NCBI GenBank assembly: GCA_030603505.1
Contig: JAUVXQ010000004.1
Coordinates: 1 to 35,844, forward strand
From: Candidatus Heimdallarchaeota archaeon
GTDB taxonomy: Archaea > Asgardarchaeota > Heimdallarchaeia > Heimdallarchaeales > Heimdallarchaeaceae
Length of the DNA stretch: 35,844 bases
Direction of reading: 5' to 3'
Shown: one piece after another, positions 1-8,627 of the stretch
Numbering within the stretch: position 1 is the stretch's first letter
Layout: each line of letters opens with the position of its first letter
Notes under the pieces: model-generated
What the model was told of the DNA's origin: nothing
The model's input: the letters and a program-made list of their open reading frames with translations, nothing else
Database searches by the model: none
Made by a program: the position numbers and the translations under genes

Positions 1-153
1 AAATTTGTTGGGTGGCAAATCCCAGATATTAACTACCAGACAAAAGGATTTGAGTGTAAAGGTTGCCCCAATATCTGTGAGATAATAGAAGTTTTCATGG
101 AAGACAAAGTGATTGCTAGATGGGGAAGTAAATGCGGAAAATGGGATGTATGA
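1..153 (+). CDS. C-terminal end of probable 2-hydroxyacyl-CoA dehydratase activator (BadF/HgdC-like), cut by window edge
   Basis: Only the last 50 codons are visible, in frame 1 up to TGA at 151-153. The tail has a cysteine pattern CKGCPNIC followed about 25 residues later by SKCGKW. A CxxCxxxC set followed by a CGK(W/Y) close is typical of the C-terminal part of large activases of 2-hydroxyacyl-CoA dehydratases, ATP-driven electron donors with iron-sulfur clusters. The match is from memory of the family and rests on a short fragment, so another cysteine-rich enzyme is possible. The gene begins outside the window and its neighbours there are unknown. Confidence 0.5.
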   Translation, partial: KFVGWQIPDINYQTKGFECKGCPNICEIIEVFMEDKVIARWGSKCGKWDV

Positions 154-207
154 GCTAAGTTTTTTGTACTTACGTACAAAGACTTATTTTGGTTTAAAAG
201 TAACAAT

Positions 208-241
208 GTTGAGGAACAACAGAGCGACGTGAAGGTCGACT
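208..241 (-). other. Two small hairpins after the tnpB remnant, possible right end of the element
   Basis: Just past the end of the tnpB remnant (read on the minus strand) are two short inverted repeats: CGAC/GTCG plus AG/CT around a GTGAAG loop at 223-241, and GTTG/CAAC around AGGAA at 208-220. IS200/IS605 elements end in subterminal hairpins, and TnpB guide RNA overlaps this end. The stems are short, so this is a suggestion only. Confidence 0.25.
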
Positions 242-254
242 CAGACAACCACTA

Positions 255-875
255 TCACCTATCTTCACAAGAGAAGAACTCAGAGGATACTTTCTTGAGT
301 ATGTTCAAGGCTCCATTAACATCAGCATTCAAAACTATCCCACAGTTAGAGCAAACGTATAACCCTCGATATTTACGATCGGTTTTTCTTCTCTAACCAC
401 ATTGAGAACAAGTTTAAGAGGTGTAGGCTTCATCAACTTCCTTATAATTAATTCCATGAAAATCACTCTTTGTCATCAATTTCTGCTTGAATAAGCTGTA
501 AGTTATGTAATGAAAATTCTGTGTAGTTTTCTTCCCCAACCTACAATTCTTTTTAATGTTTTTCATTTCCCCAATGACTATGGTGCCAATATTGGTGATT
601 TTACATTGTTTGATTATCTCATTTACTGCTTGAGACATGAAGTTACGCAAATAATATTTTCTCTTTTTTTTCAATTTCATCATTTTGGTGTCAGTTTTGA
701 TCCCTTGCTTATCAAACTTTTTTTGTAATTTTGCTTTCTTCTTATTCCATTCCTCTTTCATTAACCACAGAGTGTGATTATAGGCGTTTTTTGACCATCG
801 TGTAAGCTTCTTCGGTATCCAGTACTCTTCTTTCGATAAAAATCTGAGATGGTTTTGTTGTACTCGATACCTCAT
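255..875 (-). pseudogene. tnpB: Decayed TnpB (IS200/IS605 OrfB), two in-frame stops and loss of RuvC-I
   Basis: Read in one frame from ATG at 875 to TGA at 255-257, this encodes a TnpB-like protein of 206 codons interrupted by TAA at 414-416 and TAG at 393-395. After the first stop the frame continues with the TnpB zinc finger (TCSQCG, then YVCSNCG) and the RuvC-III motif ADVNGALN. The RuvC-II segment (IVIGEMKNIK) is present, but the RuvC-I DLG region is missing: about residue 60 the N-terminal helix joins directly to the segment that normally follows RuvC-I. Intact TnpB is about 370-400 residues, so there was an internal deletion as well as two nonsense changes. A TATA-like CTTAAATAAG lies at 895-904. 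No tnpA is nearby. The gene cannot make an active nuclease. Confidence 0.88.
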
Positions 876-1000
876 TATTATATTCTAATATTCTTATTTA
901 AGCCCCTGTAAAACACTTGCTTGTAAGTATTCTCGTCTCCCTTTTTTCTTGTTAAAGATTTTTTACATCTTTTTACAAAAAAAGGAGTCTATAGAAAAAG

Positions 1001-1010
1001 TTTATCATAA
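1001..1010 (+). promoter_or_regulatory. Putative TATA box of hisS
   Basis: TTTATCATAA lies about 30 bases before the hisS ATG and is preceded by purines (ATAGAAAAAG), as expected of an archaeal BRE/TATA pair for a leaderless or short-leader mRNA. It was judged by eye only. Confidence 0.4.
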
Positions 1011-1038
1011 TTTGATTATTTCAACAACATAGGTTACT

Positions 1039-2538
1039 ATGGATTCGGAGCTAAAAGAAATATTGAAAGGTATCAAAGGTTTTCGCGATTACTATCCTGA
1101 AGATTATGCAGAGATTAATCACATATTGGGTACTATGAAAAAAGTTTCAGAAGAATTTGGTTATGAAGAATATGAAGGACCATCTCTAGAATATGCGAAG
1201 CTTATAGAAATAAAGTCAGGACAAGAATTGCTTGATGAAACCTTTACAGTAATCAGTAAAGATGAAAGAAAACTAGTTCTTCGTCCTGAACAAACTCCCA
1301 CATTAGCTAGAATGATAGCTAACCAACATCAGAGATACATTAAACCCATGCGTTGGTACTGTCTTCCACGGATATTCAGAAATGAAACACCACAAAAAGG
1401 AAGAGTTAGAGAATTTTTCCAATATAATGCTGATATTCTAGGAGTTGATCATCCCGCTGCAGACGCTGAGATTATCGCTATAACAATTAAAATAATAAAA
1501 GATACGGGATTGAATAGTGGTGAATTTATTTGTGTAATCAATAGTCGCGAACTGATGCAAAGCTATGTTGAGTATCTAAAGATTCCAAATTACATCAAAG
1601 TAATTAAGATAATTGATTCGAGAGGAAAATTCCTTCAGAATGTTATTCAAAAAGAGTTGGTAGCAAAATTATCTGATGAGAAAAAAGCAAAAGAAAAAGC
1701 CCTAGAATTCCGCACAATTTGGGAGCAAGATCCAAAGTTGGAAAAGGATTATAGTGATTTGCGTTCAAATCACGTTTTTTCAGAATGTCTTGACCATTTA
1801 AATGAAATAGAAGAAAAAAGTGTAAAAGAAGCTCTCAGAAAAATCGATTTAAATGAAGATCAAATTACTAAATTTTATGATTTTGCCACTCAGAGCGGTT
1901 CTCCAGATTTTGTAATAAATAAATTAAGAACTATGGAAATAGGTGAGAGAGCTGAAAGTGCGCTACAAAATCTTGAAGACCTTTGTAAATACCTTAAATT
2001 ATACAACATATTTGACGATTGTGAATATGATACCTCTGTTGCTCGGGGGTTAGATTATTACACTGGTATTGTTTATGAATTTTTTGACAGAACGGGTTCT
2101 GTTGTTCGATCTATAGCTGGTGGTGGAAGGTATGACCAGCTTATTAGTGCTTTTGGTGGAAGCAAAATTCCAGCAACGGGAATTGGTATGGGTGAGACAG
2201 TTCTACTCGCAATTCTTAAAAAGCTTGGAAGACTTAAAAAATATGGTTCTTCAGCTGAGGTTTATGTTGCACCAATCAATAAAGAGGTGATTACAGAAAC
2301 AGCAGAAATTGTTGAGGAAATTAGAAAGCAATTCAAAACACTGTTCAACCCATTTGGTTGGAAGCTTTCTAAACATCTTGAAGATGCAGGAAACAGAGGT
2401 ATTACTATAGCTGCAATCGTTGGAAAGCGTGATTTAGCTGAAAATAAAGTAACTCTAAGAAATCTTAAGACTGGAGAGCAAAGAACTATAGTAAAATCAA
2501 ATCTTATGGAAGAGATAGAATCGATGCTAATCAGATAA
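1039..2538 (+). CDS. hisS: Histidyl-tRNA synthetase
   Basis: Class II aminoacyl-tRNA synthetase that attaches histidine to tRNA-His in the cytosol. Visible motifs: GFRDYYP at 14-20, the ATP/histidine region RPEQTPTLAR at 82-91, motif 2 around FRNETPQKGRVREFFQ at 113-128, the HisRS signature ARGLDYYTGIVYEFF at 335-349, motif 3 from GGGRYDQL to GIGMGE at 361-386, and a C-terminal anticodon-binding domain from about 405. At 499 residues it is longer than typical bacterial forms (about 420); the extra length is in the lysine- and glutamate-rich middle part (about 195-300), the usual insertion domain. ATG at 1039 gives an N-terminus that starts just ahead of the conserved GxRD motif. It appears to be monocistronic. 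Confidence 0.97.
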   Translation: MDSELKEILKGIKGFRDYYPEDYAEINHILGTMKKVSEEFGYEEYEGPSLEYAKLIEIKSGQELLDETFTVISKDERKLVLRPEQTPTLARMIANQHQRYIKPMRWYCLPRIFRNETPQKGRVREFFQYNADILGVDHPAADAEIIAITIKIIKDTGLNSGEFICVINSRELMQSYVEYLKIPNYIKVIKIIDSRGKFLQNVIQKELVAKLSDEKKAKEKALEFRTIWEQDPKLEKDYSDLRSNHVFSECLDHLNEIEEKSVKEALRKIDLNEDQITKFYDFATQSGSPDFVINKLRTMEIGERAESALQNLEDLCKYLKLYNIFDDCEYDTSVARGLDYYTGIVYEFFDRTGSVVRSIAGGGRYDQLISAFGGSKIPATGIGMGETVLLAILKKLGRLKKYGSSAEVYVAPINKEVITETAEIVEEIRKQFKTLFNPFGWKLSKHLEDAGNRGITIAAIVGKRDLAENKVTLRNLKTGEQRTIVKSNLMEEIESMLIR

Positions 2539-2574
2539 CATTCCTACATACTTCTTCTTGTTTTAGAACAAAAC

Positions 2575-2584
2575 AAATTTAAGC
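2575..2584 (+). promoter_or_regulatory. Putative TATA box for the 2605 gene
   Basis: AAATTTAAGC sits about 25 bases ahead of the ATG at 2605, preceded by AAAAC. The position fits a leaderless transcript. Confidence 0.4.
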
Positions 2585-2604
2585 TTTTCAAAAACTTACT
2601 CATA

Positions 2605-4209
2605 ATGAGCCCTTCTTTGCACAAGTACTTGAAAGGAATAAAAATTTCAGAATTAGTAACACAAGTAAAAGATAAAGGAAGCTTTCAAAAGATTCTGTCA
2701 GATTTGAACTTAGATCAGGGCTATACTCATGATGATTTAGTAGACTTTTTTTTAAAAGAGAGTAAAGAGTTTCTTAATAAAGAAAAAAGAACTGAAGCTC
2801 TAATTATCTTGAAAGCAGTAAAACCCCTGCTAACTTTGGTTTCGAAGAGATTTTACATTCCTTTCTATTTAGTGTTAACAGATTCATTCATGCTAGTTAA
2901 TGATTTTCAAGGGGCAGAGAAAGCAGCAAAGAAAGCACAAACAGCTGCAGAAAAATTTGACGACCCACAATATCAGATAAGGGTTTGGAATCGTTTATTC
3001 ATGATTTACAGAACTCTAGAAAAGGATAAATCTCATCAGTATTTAGTACAATCTAAAGAATTTGCTCAAAAGCACGATTTGTATGAGAACATTGTTTTTT
3101 GTGATGTAAATTTAGGTCTAATGCATCTTTTCAATAAAGATTATACAAAAGCCGCTGATTATTGCTCTAATATCATAAATATACTAATAACACATCCATA
3201 TCCAAGTAACAAATTAATAATGCCTACAGACTTCTTTCTACATCTTTTCTCGGAGAATCCAGGATTAATTGTAGTTTCCAAATATCAATCTACAATTGAG
3301 AAAGGAGTTGATGTAGTGTTAAACACGATTCAAAAAATTCAAGATCCACAAGAAGCAAAAAGACGTCTTTCAATATTGATAAACATTTTAAAGATTTCAG
3401 AGAAACAATTATCTGTTTTTATTGTTAAGGTTGAAAAGTTGATTGAGAAATTAAAAATAGGTAAACAAGTTGATTATTATGCTGCTTTAGCCACTGGTAT
3501 AGGGGACTACAACAATTATAGTTATGCATTGGTTTATTTTGAGAAAGCTCTCTCTTTAACAGATACCCTAGATACTGAAACACACCGAGAACTAAGGAAA
3601 AATTATGCTTTTTCAATGTCTAAAATTATTGGTGTCAGCATGATTTATGATCTTGTTACATCTTCTAATATCTCAAACAAGCTAAAAAGACTGAGAATTA
3701 AAAATGATGCTTCAACTCTTCTGGGGAAAGAAGGCAATTATATAGAATATAGAAATTCAGTAAGTGATTCAGACGCAATTTTTGGTTTGAGTCGTGAAAT
3801 GTTCAAAAAACAACTATATCCTGCTATTAAAGGTAGAGTTGATATTAAACAAACAATTCTTGAATTTTGCTATCAGAATTCACAAAGCGATATTCTAAAC
3901 AATATGGAAATAATTGTGATAAATGCAATAAATCAAAACGATGAATTATTATCACTGCTAATGGTAGGTTCAATACTTAATGAGAAAACCGCAAAAAAAT
4001 CTAAAAATATCTTCTCTGGTTATCAAATTCTAGGTCATTTAGTACCTAAAACAGTTCTTAAAAAGAAACACTTTGAAGACTTTGATGCTAAGTTCCTTTA
4101 TGATTTAATCAAAGCTCCACAGAAATTCAGAAAAATTGAAATTCTGAGTGTAAGTGATGAAGTAGACGTTAAATTTGAACATATTCTCTTGAAGAGAAGA
4201 AAAAAGTAG
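2605..4209 (+). CDS. Unknown protein with TPR-like helical repeats
   Basis: I do not recognise a specific family. The 534-residue protein is helical and charged. Several stretches look like tetratricopeptide repeats, for example around residues 87-123 (FYLVLTDSF followed by GAEKAAKKAQ), about 165-195 (VNLGLMHLF, DYTKAADYC), and about 292-325 (AALATGIGD, YALVYFEKAL). There is no signal peptide or membrane segment. The last third lacks clear repeats and ends in a basic tail (LLKRRKK). TPR proteins usually hold protein complexes together; no partner is indicated here. It converges with the TPR gene at 4225, from which it is separated by 15 bases. Conserved context rather than sequence would be needed to assign a role. 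Confidence 0.8.
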   Translation: MSPSLHKYLKGIKISELVTQVKDKGSFQKILSDLNLDQGYTHDDLVDFFLKESKEFLNKEKRTEALIILKAVKPLLTLVSKRFYIPFYLVLTDSFMLVNDFQGAEKAAKKAQTAAEKFDDPQYQIRVWNRLFMIYRTLEKDKSHQYLVQSKEFAQKHDLYENIVFCDVNLGLMHLFNKDYTKAADYCSNIINILITHPYPSNKLIMPTDFFLHLFSENPGLIVVSKYQSTIEKGVDVVLNTIQKIQDPQEAKRRLSILINILKISEKQLSVFIVKVEKLIEKLKIGKQVDYYAALATGIGDYNNYSYALVYFEKALSLTDTLDTETHRELRKNYAFSMSKIIGVSMIYDLVTSSNISNKLKRLRIKNDASTLLGKEGNYIEYRNSVSDSDAIFGLSREMFKKQLYPAIKGRVDIKQTILEFCYQNSQSDILNNMEIIVINAINQNDELLSLLMVGSILNEKTAKKSKNIFSGYQILGHLVPKTVLKKKHFEDFDAKFLYDLIKAPQKFRKIEILSVSDEVDVKFEHILLKRRKK

Positions 4210-4224
4210 TGTTCTCAATAAAGA

Positions 4225-5022
4225 TTAGATATTTAATGAGTTAATTGTTGCCTGAAGTTGTTCAATAGATTCCATATGGACTCCGTTTTTCTTCATTATT
4301 GTTAATCCTTGATTGAAGAAATGTTTAGCTTTACTTTTTTTTCCTGTTTCTAGGTACATTCTCCCTAATTGAAGGCTGAGAGTTACTGTGTAATCAAAAT
4401 CATTCTGTTTTGAGAAAAATATGTGTGCTGCTGTCAAATACTTAATTGCTTGGTCATTTTTAGAATGTGATATTAGCATTTGTCCCAAATCAAACTCAGT
4501 AAGTGCTCTTTTCTTGTTACTTTTTCCCTTCTTATAAAATTCAATAGCTGTTTTATATGCATTAGCAATATGATTTGGGTATTCAGAATTTTCCATTAAA
4601 TCTGTTTGGTAAGTTAAACCCAAGTTTTTCCATGAATCAGCAAGTTTTACGTAATTTTTTAATTTAAAAAATAGGTTAATGGCTTCATCAAGAAATTGCT
4701 TACTTTCTTTGAATTTACCTCTTTCTCGGTAGTAATTCCCAAGAATAAGAGCACATTCAGCAATTCTTTCATCATCTTGTAGATTCTTAAAAGAAAAATA
4801 CGCTTGTTTTGTTATCTTGAAAGCTTGATCTAGTTGCCCAATTTTTGAATAAGCTAAAGATAAAAGATACAAGCAATTTGCAGCACTTTCATCGTTTCCA
4901 TGAGTTGAAAAAATCTGCTCGGCGTAGAGTAAATCCTTGATGCTATTTAGATATTCGCCATTATTTAAATTTTCATTTCCTTTAAAATAGAAGTGATTAG
5001 CTTTTTGTAAATAATCGTTCAT
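4225..5022 (-). CDS. Tetratricopeptide repeat protein
   Basis: A 265-residue protein made almost wholly of TPR units. Helix pairs with the spacing and small-residue pattern of TPRs can be seen near residues 5-37 (FKGNENLNNGEYLNSIKDL), 46-80 (LLSLAYSKIGQLDQAFKI), 86-118 (ALILGNYYRERGKFKESKQF), 173-205 (LGQMLISHSKNDQAIKYL) and 213-245 (LGRMYLETGKKSKAKHFF). No signal peptide or membrane segment is present, so it is probably a cytosolic scaffold or adaptor. A TATA-like ATATACTTTAG lies about 25-35 bases before the ATG at 5022. It forms a convergent pair with the other TPR-like gene at 2605. No partner or pathway can be named. Confidence 0.85.
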   Translation of the reverse strand: MNDYLQKANHFYFKGNENLNNGEYLNSIKDLLYAEQIFSTHGNDESAANCLYLLSLAYSKIGQLDQAFKITKQAYFSFKNLQDDERIAECALILGNYYRERGKFKESKQFLDEAINLFFKLKNYVKLADSWKNLGLTYQTDLMENSEYPNHIANAYKTAIEFYKKGKSNKKRALTEFDLGQMLISHSKNDQAIKYLTAAHIFFSKQNDFDYTVTLSLQLGRMYLETGKKSKAKHFFNQGLTIMKKNGVHMESIEQLQATINSLNI

Positions 5023-5065
5023 TTATAGTACCCTTCGCCAGTCTAAAGTATATGTTACCATTTAT

Positions 5066-6835
5066 TTATTTTCTAATATTCTTATCCGCAAAAAATAGTG
5101 GTTTCTTTTCATAACTAGTGTTAACATTGTCCCAATTTAACTCTTTAGAAAGTGTTCTTTTCCCCGCATCTACAATGCTGAAATTTTTTCTAGACTGTAA
5201 TGCACTTAACAGCTCTCTTACTTTCTTCTGTATTTGTTGGCGTTTGTATATTGGTTCATCTTTAGCAACAACTAATATATTTTTTACATATTTATCAGCT
5301 AGAATACCAATAAGAACATCGTCTCCTGCTACAAATTCTGCTAACCTTAGTGCTTCTATATTGGCTGAATCTAAGTAAAAGGCTTCTTCAGGGATGGCAT
5401 AAATTGTTTCTTGGTTGGTTACCAAATTAGTCCAATTTTTGCTTAAACTCACTAATAAGATGATTGGATCTAATAAATCAGAGGGGAAAGAAACAATTTT
5501 TTCTGAGTAGAATACTGTAGGGTTAATTTCTTTTATTTCAGATTCAACAACACCACTGATAATAAATTGGTTCTCTCTATAGTCGTCATAAAAGTCAATT
5601 CCAAGATTAATTCCACCAACGCTTGCAACTAGCAGTTCTTCCATAATGAGTTTCTTCCAAGTATCAAAAGGTTTTTTCTCTTCTGTTTTAGCTTCTGCCA
5701 GTGTATCTTTTTTCTTCCTAAATCTGGAAAAAAATTTGGAGAAAAATCCTTTTGTTTCTTCTTTTTGAATAATTTCAACAATTTCTTCTCCCTCTACTTC
5801 TTTTTCTTTGGTATAATTTACAGGAGGTAGTTTGTTTTTTAAATTGTTGAATGATTTAATGTCTTCTAACTTCATTTGCAGAAGTGATTCTACCATACTT
5901 AGATTTATATCATCAACAGGCGATAAAAGTGAAACCCACCCTTCAGCACTGCCTGACTTGGCGTGGACAATAAAATGATTATATGGAGGAGATTGGTTAG
6001 AATATTTACAATTAGTTCTGATGTACTTTAGTATATGTGGATAATTCGAATCCATCAATGGTGTACACTTGCGGAACTCTTTAAGAATAGTTTTTTCGAC
6101 ACCGGTTTTCATGTTAGAGCTTGTATACTCATTTTTCTTTCCTCCTTCATCACAAGTGAATAAGTAAAAGATGCTGGTTTCTTTGATATAGGGAACTGGT
6201 ACAGATTTGTTAGTTTCCTTTTCAAGTTCAGTAACAAGGTGATTCATAATAAGATGAGAAATTAATCCTCTTTCATCTGAAGGTATATTTTGAATAGTTT
6301 CACTTCTTCTTGCAATAATTTCAGAAAAAACCGTTCGACAAAGTGCAGTTTCACTTAAAAATGCAAACCATCCAAATGGTATGTCAGGAAATTTTTGTAC
6401 ACAAAATTCTAAGAGGTGTCTTAAAAAGAAGTCAGCAACTTGTTCTGCTGCTATCTCCTTTTTAATTCCTTTATCTAATTGAAGATAATATCTTTTTCTC
6501 AATAATGAAGCAATACTGTATGTAAAAGCTACGAGGTGTGTTAATTCACGCCAATCTTTTTCTTCAGAAATCGAAAGAGACTGCCAGAATTCAATTATTT
6601 CTTTCCTTCGACCTGAATCTTCTAACTCAAACCTTATTTCTGACGAAGTAATAATATAATCTGAACTATAAAGAGCAGAAACAATTAATTCCTGAGAAGC
6701 GGAGTATTCTTGTTGATATTCTGTAACCAATGATTTATTTACTGTTTTATATCTTTCAAAGAGTTGGCGTAACTGATGAACTTTCTGTGTTTCAAGATAT
6801 TCTTTTTCTAAGAATTGATGTACAATTTTCTTCAT
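5066..6835 (-). CDS. Large unknown cytosolic protein
   Basis: No family recognised. The frame can also open at TTG 6859, but ATG at 6835 (589 residues, beginning MKKIVHQFLEKEY) is preferred because a TATA-like TTAATATTTG lies at 6857-6866, about 25-30 bases upstream. The N-terminal two thirds are helical. A charged linker near residues 345-395 contains the basic-aromatic segment GFFSKFFSRFRKKK, which could bind a membrane or nucleic acid. The C-terminal 190 residues look like a separate alpha/beta domain. There is no transmembrane segment. The TPR gene 4225 follows on the same strand after 43 bases but has its own TATA-like element, so co-transcription is uncertain. Confidence 0.75.
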   Translation of the reverse strand: MKKIVHQFLEKEYLETQKVHQLRQLFERYKTVNKSLVTEYQQEYSASQELIVSALYSSDYIITSSEIRFELEDSGRRKEIIEFWQSLSISEEKDWRELTHLVAFTYSIASLLRKRYYLQLDKGIKKEIAAEQVADFFLRHLLEFCVQKFPDIPFGWFAFLSETALCRTVFSEIIARRSETIQNIPSDERGLISHLIMNHLVTELEKETNKSVPVPYIKETSIFYLFTCDEGGKKNEYTSSNMKTGVEKTILKEFRKCTPLMDSNYPHILKYIRTNCKYSNQSPPYNHFIVHAKSGSAEGWVSLLSPVDDINLSMVESLLQMKLEDIKSFNNLKNKLPPVNYTKEKEVEGEEIVEIIQKEETKGFFSKFFSRFRKKKDTLAEAKTEEKKPFDTWKKLIMEELLVASVGGINLGIDFYDDYRENQFIISGVVESEIKEINPTVFYSEKIVSFPSDLLDPIILLVSLSKNWTNLVTNQETIYAIPEEAFYLDSANIEALRLAEFVAGDDVLIGILADKYVKNILVVAKDEPIYKRQQIQKKVRELLSALQSRKNFSIVDAGKRTLSKELNWDNVNTSYEKKPLFFADKNIRK

Positions 6836-6862
6836 TAATCTGTTGTGTTGACTTAACAAATA

Positions 6863-7000
6863 TTAATCTGTTGCTAGAATTTTAATAACAAACTTTATCT
6901 TATGAAAATACATAAAGAATCTAGCGTGAAATAATGACGAGGGTTTTACCGTTGGAGGTTTACCTATGACATCAACTGGCACTCTGAATTCACGCTTCAT
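6863..7000 (-). CDS. Candidate small protein of 45 residues behind the secernin-like gene
   Basis: ATG at 7000 follows the TGA of the gene at 7003 after only two bases (TGA-AA-ATG), and the frame runs 45 codons to TAA at 6863-6865. The product starts MKREFRVPVDVIGKPP and ends with the basic, hydrophobic segment YFHKIKFVIKILATD. The close junction suggests translational coupling with the upstream gene. An 8-base inverted repeat (AGCGTGAA at 6923-6930, TTCACGCT at 6989-6996) lies inside it. I know no homolog. The case rests on spacing and on an ordinary-looking residue composition, so it may not be a gene. Confidence 0.4.
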   Translation of the reverse strand: MKREFRVPVDVIGKPPTVKPSSLFHARFFMYFHKIKFVIKILATD

Positions 7001-7002
7001 TT

Positions 7003-8400
7003 TCAATTGATTTTCAATTGGTCAGCTTTATTAAATTTATTCCACCATCTTCTGTAGAGAATGCTTGTCTTTGATTCTATAGGAAGATTCTGTACTCTAG
7101 TTATCCATTCATCAGTTTTTTCTCTGCTTCCTTTAAAAGAATCTTTGGTGATTTTAGTCATCTTTTCAATATCTTTTGTTGATGGTTTTCCAATAATTTT
7201 TGATAATAGGTCATATGTTTTTGTCAGAAATTTATTTTCAAGTTTATTTCTTTCGTCGTTGAAAACATTTATTCTTTTCCGATAATCCAATAATACTAAT
7301 CTATGCAGTTTTTCATGTTGCCACCATATGCTTTCTGAATCATAGGTGGATCCACCAAGCTTTTGTTCTATTTTGAATCCAGGCTTTGGCATAAATATTG
7401 GTTTAAAGGTGCTTATGCAAGGTGCAGATGTTCCTGTTACCCAATGGATTTGTATGTCCTTTTTTATATGAGATACAAGAGAACAAATAGAATTATCAGG
7501 AAGAGTCATCCCGGTTGCATGGTGACAAAGACTCTTTGCTGTTGCTTTTGATGGAGACCATTTTTCTTCGTCTTTAGGAGAAATGTTGTGATCTCGTAAA
7601 ATAGTCATTATATTTTCAGGTGAAATCTTACCTCTATTTTCCAGCAAGAGTGCAGTAGTACACTCCATTCTCTTTTTGCCTTTAGTGAAAAACTGAGATC
7701 TAGGCTGTGATTCCTTAACAACATGGTAAGGCCTGAATTTTGGAATAAAACAATTAGAAAAATGAAAATCTTCTTCAGACTTGCAGAATCCTCTATTTAT
7801 TGCGTGTTGTATGAGATCTGGATGTATTATATCATACTCGCTCCCAATTGACAAAGTATTAGAAATTGTTCGTATATTTTTTACCTTTTCAACAATCCAA
7901 AATCTGTCAGCGGTTTCTAGAACCCAAGCTTCTTTTGAATCTGCAATAATGTAAGAATTATGATAATCTCTTCCTTTGATGTTATACGAATGTTGTCCCC
8001 CTTGACCATATTTTTCCAATAATGATATGATTATTTCTAATGCGTGTTTTGCGGTTTTTGAGCGTTCAAGAGCTAATCTCATTAAATCCATACCAAGTAA
8101 TCCTTTGTCTCTGAGAGGTTCTTTACTATAAACGGCTTCGTTACCTATTGTTACACCAAACTCATTAGCTCCCATTTCGCAGCCAAAAATCCAAAATGGC
8201 TTTAGAAGAAGGACATCATAAGTCTGCTCTTTTTGTGGAATGGACATAAAAGTGCATTTTACTTTTGAATTACGAGTATATTTCTTTCCTTTAATATACT
8301 CAATATTGTGAGTTTCATTGGGTACTCTATTTGAGTTCTTACCGAGAATTATACTCCCATCTTTTGTTGAGTTTCCAATAGCTACTACTGTATCACACAT
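7003..8400 (-). CDS. Secernin-like / C69-type Ntn hydrolase
   Basis: The protein starts MCDTVVAIGNSTKDGS followed by GKNSNR, the signature of secernins and related C69 peptidases. In these N-terminal-nucleophile hydrolases Cys2 becomes the N-terminal catalytic nucleophile after removal of Met1, or of a short propeptide in other members. Such enzymes cleave amide bonds, either as dipeptidases or as acyl-amide hydrolases. At 465 residues it is within the family range. There is no signal peptide, so it acts in the cytosol. The start is fixed by the need for Cys next to Met and by the TATA box at 8421-8433. A candidate 45-codon gene begins two bases after its stop. The substrate is unknown; secernin function is poorly defined even in animals. 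Confidence 0.85.
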   Translation of the reverse strand: MCDTVVAIGNSTKDGSIILGKNSNRVPNETHNIEYIKGKKYTRNSKVKCTFMSIPQKEQTYDVLLLKPFWIFGCEMGANEFGVTIGNEAVYSKEPLRDKGLLGMDLMRLALERSKTAKHALEIIISLLEKYGQGGQHSYNIKGRDYHNSYIIADSKEAWVLETADRFWIVEKVKNIRTISNTLSIGSEYDIIHPDLIQHAINRGFCKSEEDFHFSNCFIPKFRPYHVVKESQPRSQFFTKGKKRMECTTALLLENRGKISPENIMTILRDHNISPKDEEKWSPSKATAKSLCHHATGMTLPDNSICSLVSHIKKDIQIHWVTGTSAPCISTFKPIFMPKPGFKIEQKLGGSTYDSESIWWQHEKLHRLVLLDYRKRINVFNDERNKLENKFLTKTYDLLSKIIGKPSTKDIEKMTKITKDSFKGSREKTDEWITRVQNLPIESKTSILYRRWWNKFNKADQLKIN

Positions 8401-8420
8401 TGTATTATCTTATAATTGAT

Positions 8421-8433
8421 AATATATAAAAAA
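8421..8433 (-). promoter_or_regulatory. Putative TATA box of the secernin-like gene
   Basis: On the minus strand TTTTTTATATATT lies about 21-33 bases upstream of the ATG at 8400, the correct distance for a leaderless archaeal transcript. Confidence 0.5.
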
Positions 8434-8627
8434 TCCGTAAATTAGCAATTTATGCTTTTTCAAAAAGAGTAGAAAGACTAAAATTGATTCATCTTTCTTT
8501 TGATTGATTGATTCAAAAACTTCATTAAGAGACATGTTTGAAAAGAAAAAACTAGTTTAAAAAAACTTTCTGAACGAAATCAAAATTTGAATAGTAATAA
8601 CTAGGGAGAATTATCCTCTACTAGAAT

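Noticed and set aside
393..416. TAA and TAG in the tnpB frame as recoding (selenocysteine or pyrrolysine)
   Set aside because: Two different stop codons at non-catalytic places and loss of RuvC-I point to decay, not recoding.
510..728. 72-codon plus-strand frame opposite the tnpB remnant
   Set aside because: It is the complement of recognisable tnpB sequence and has a Phe/Leu-rich shadow composition.
6923..6996. 8-base inverted repeat AGCGTGAA/TTCACGCT with 74-base span, of tRNA length
   Set aside because: Neither strand has a T-loop (GTTCxAxxC), D-arm or anticodon arm, and the stretch lies in a possible small coding frame.
8502..8515. TTGATTGATTGATTC short repeat upstream of the secernin-like gene
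   Set aside because: Only three copies of a four-base unit in AT-rich sequence; no sign of function.
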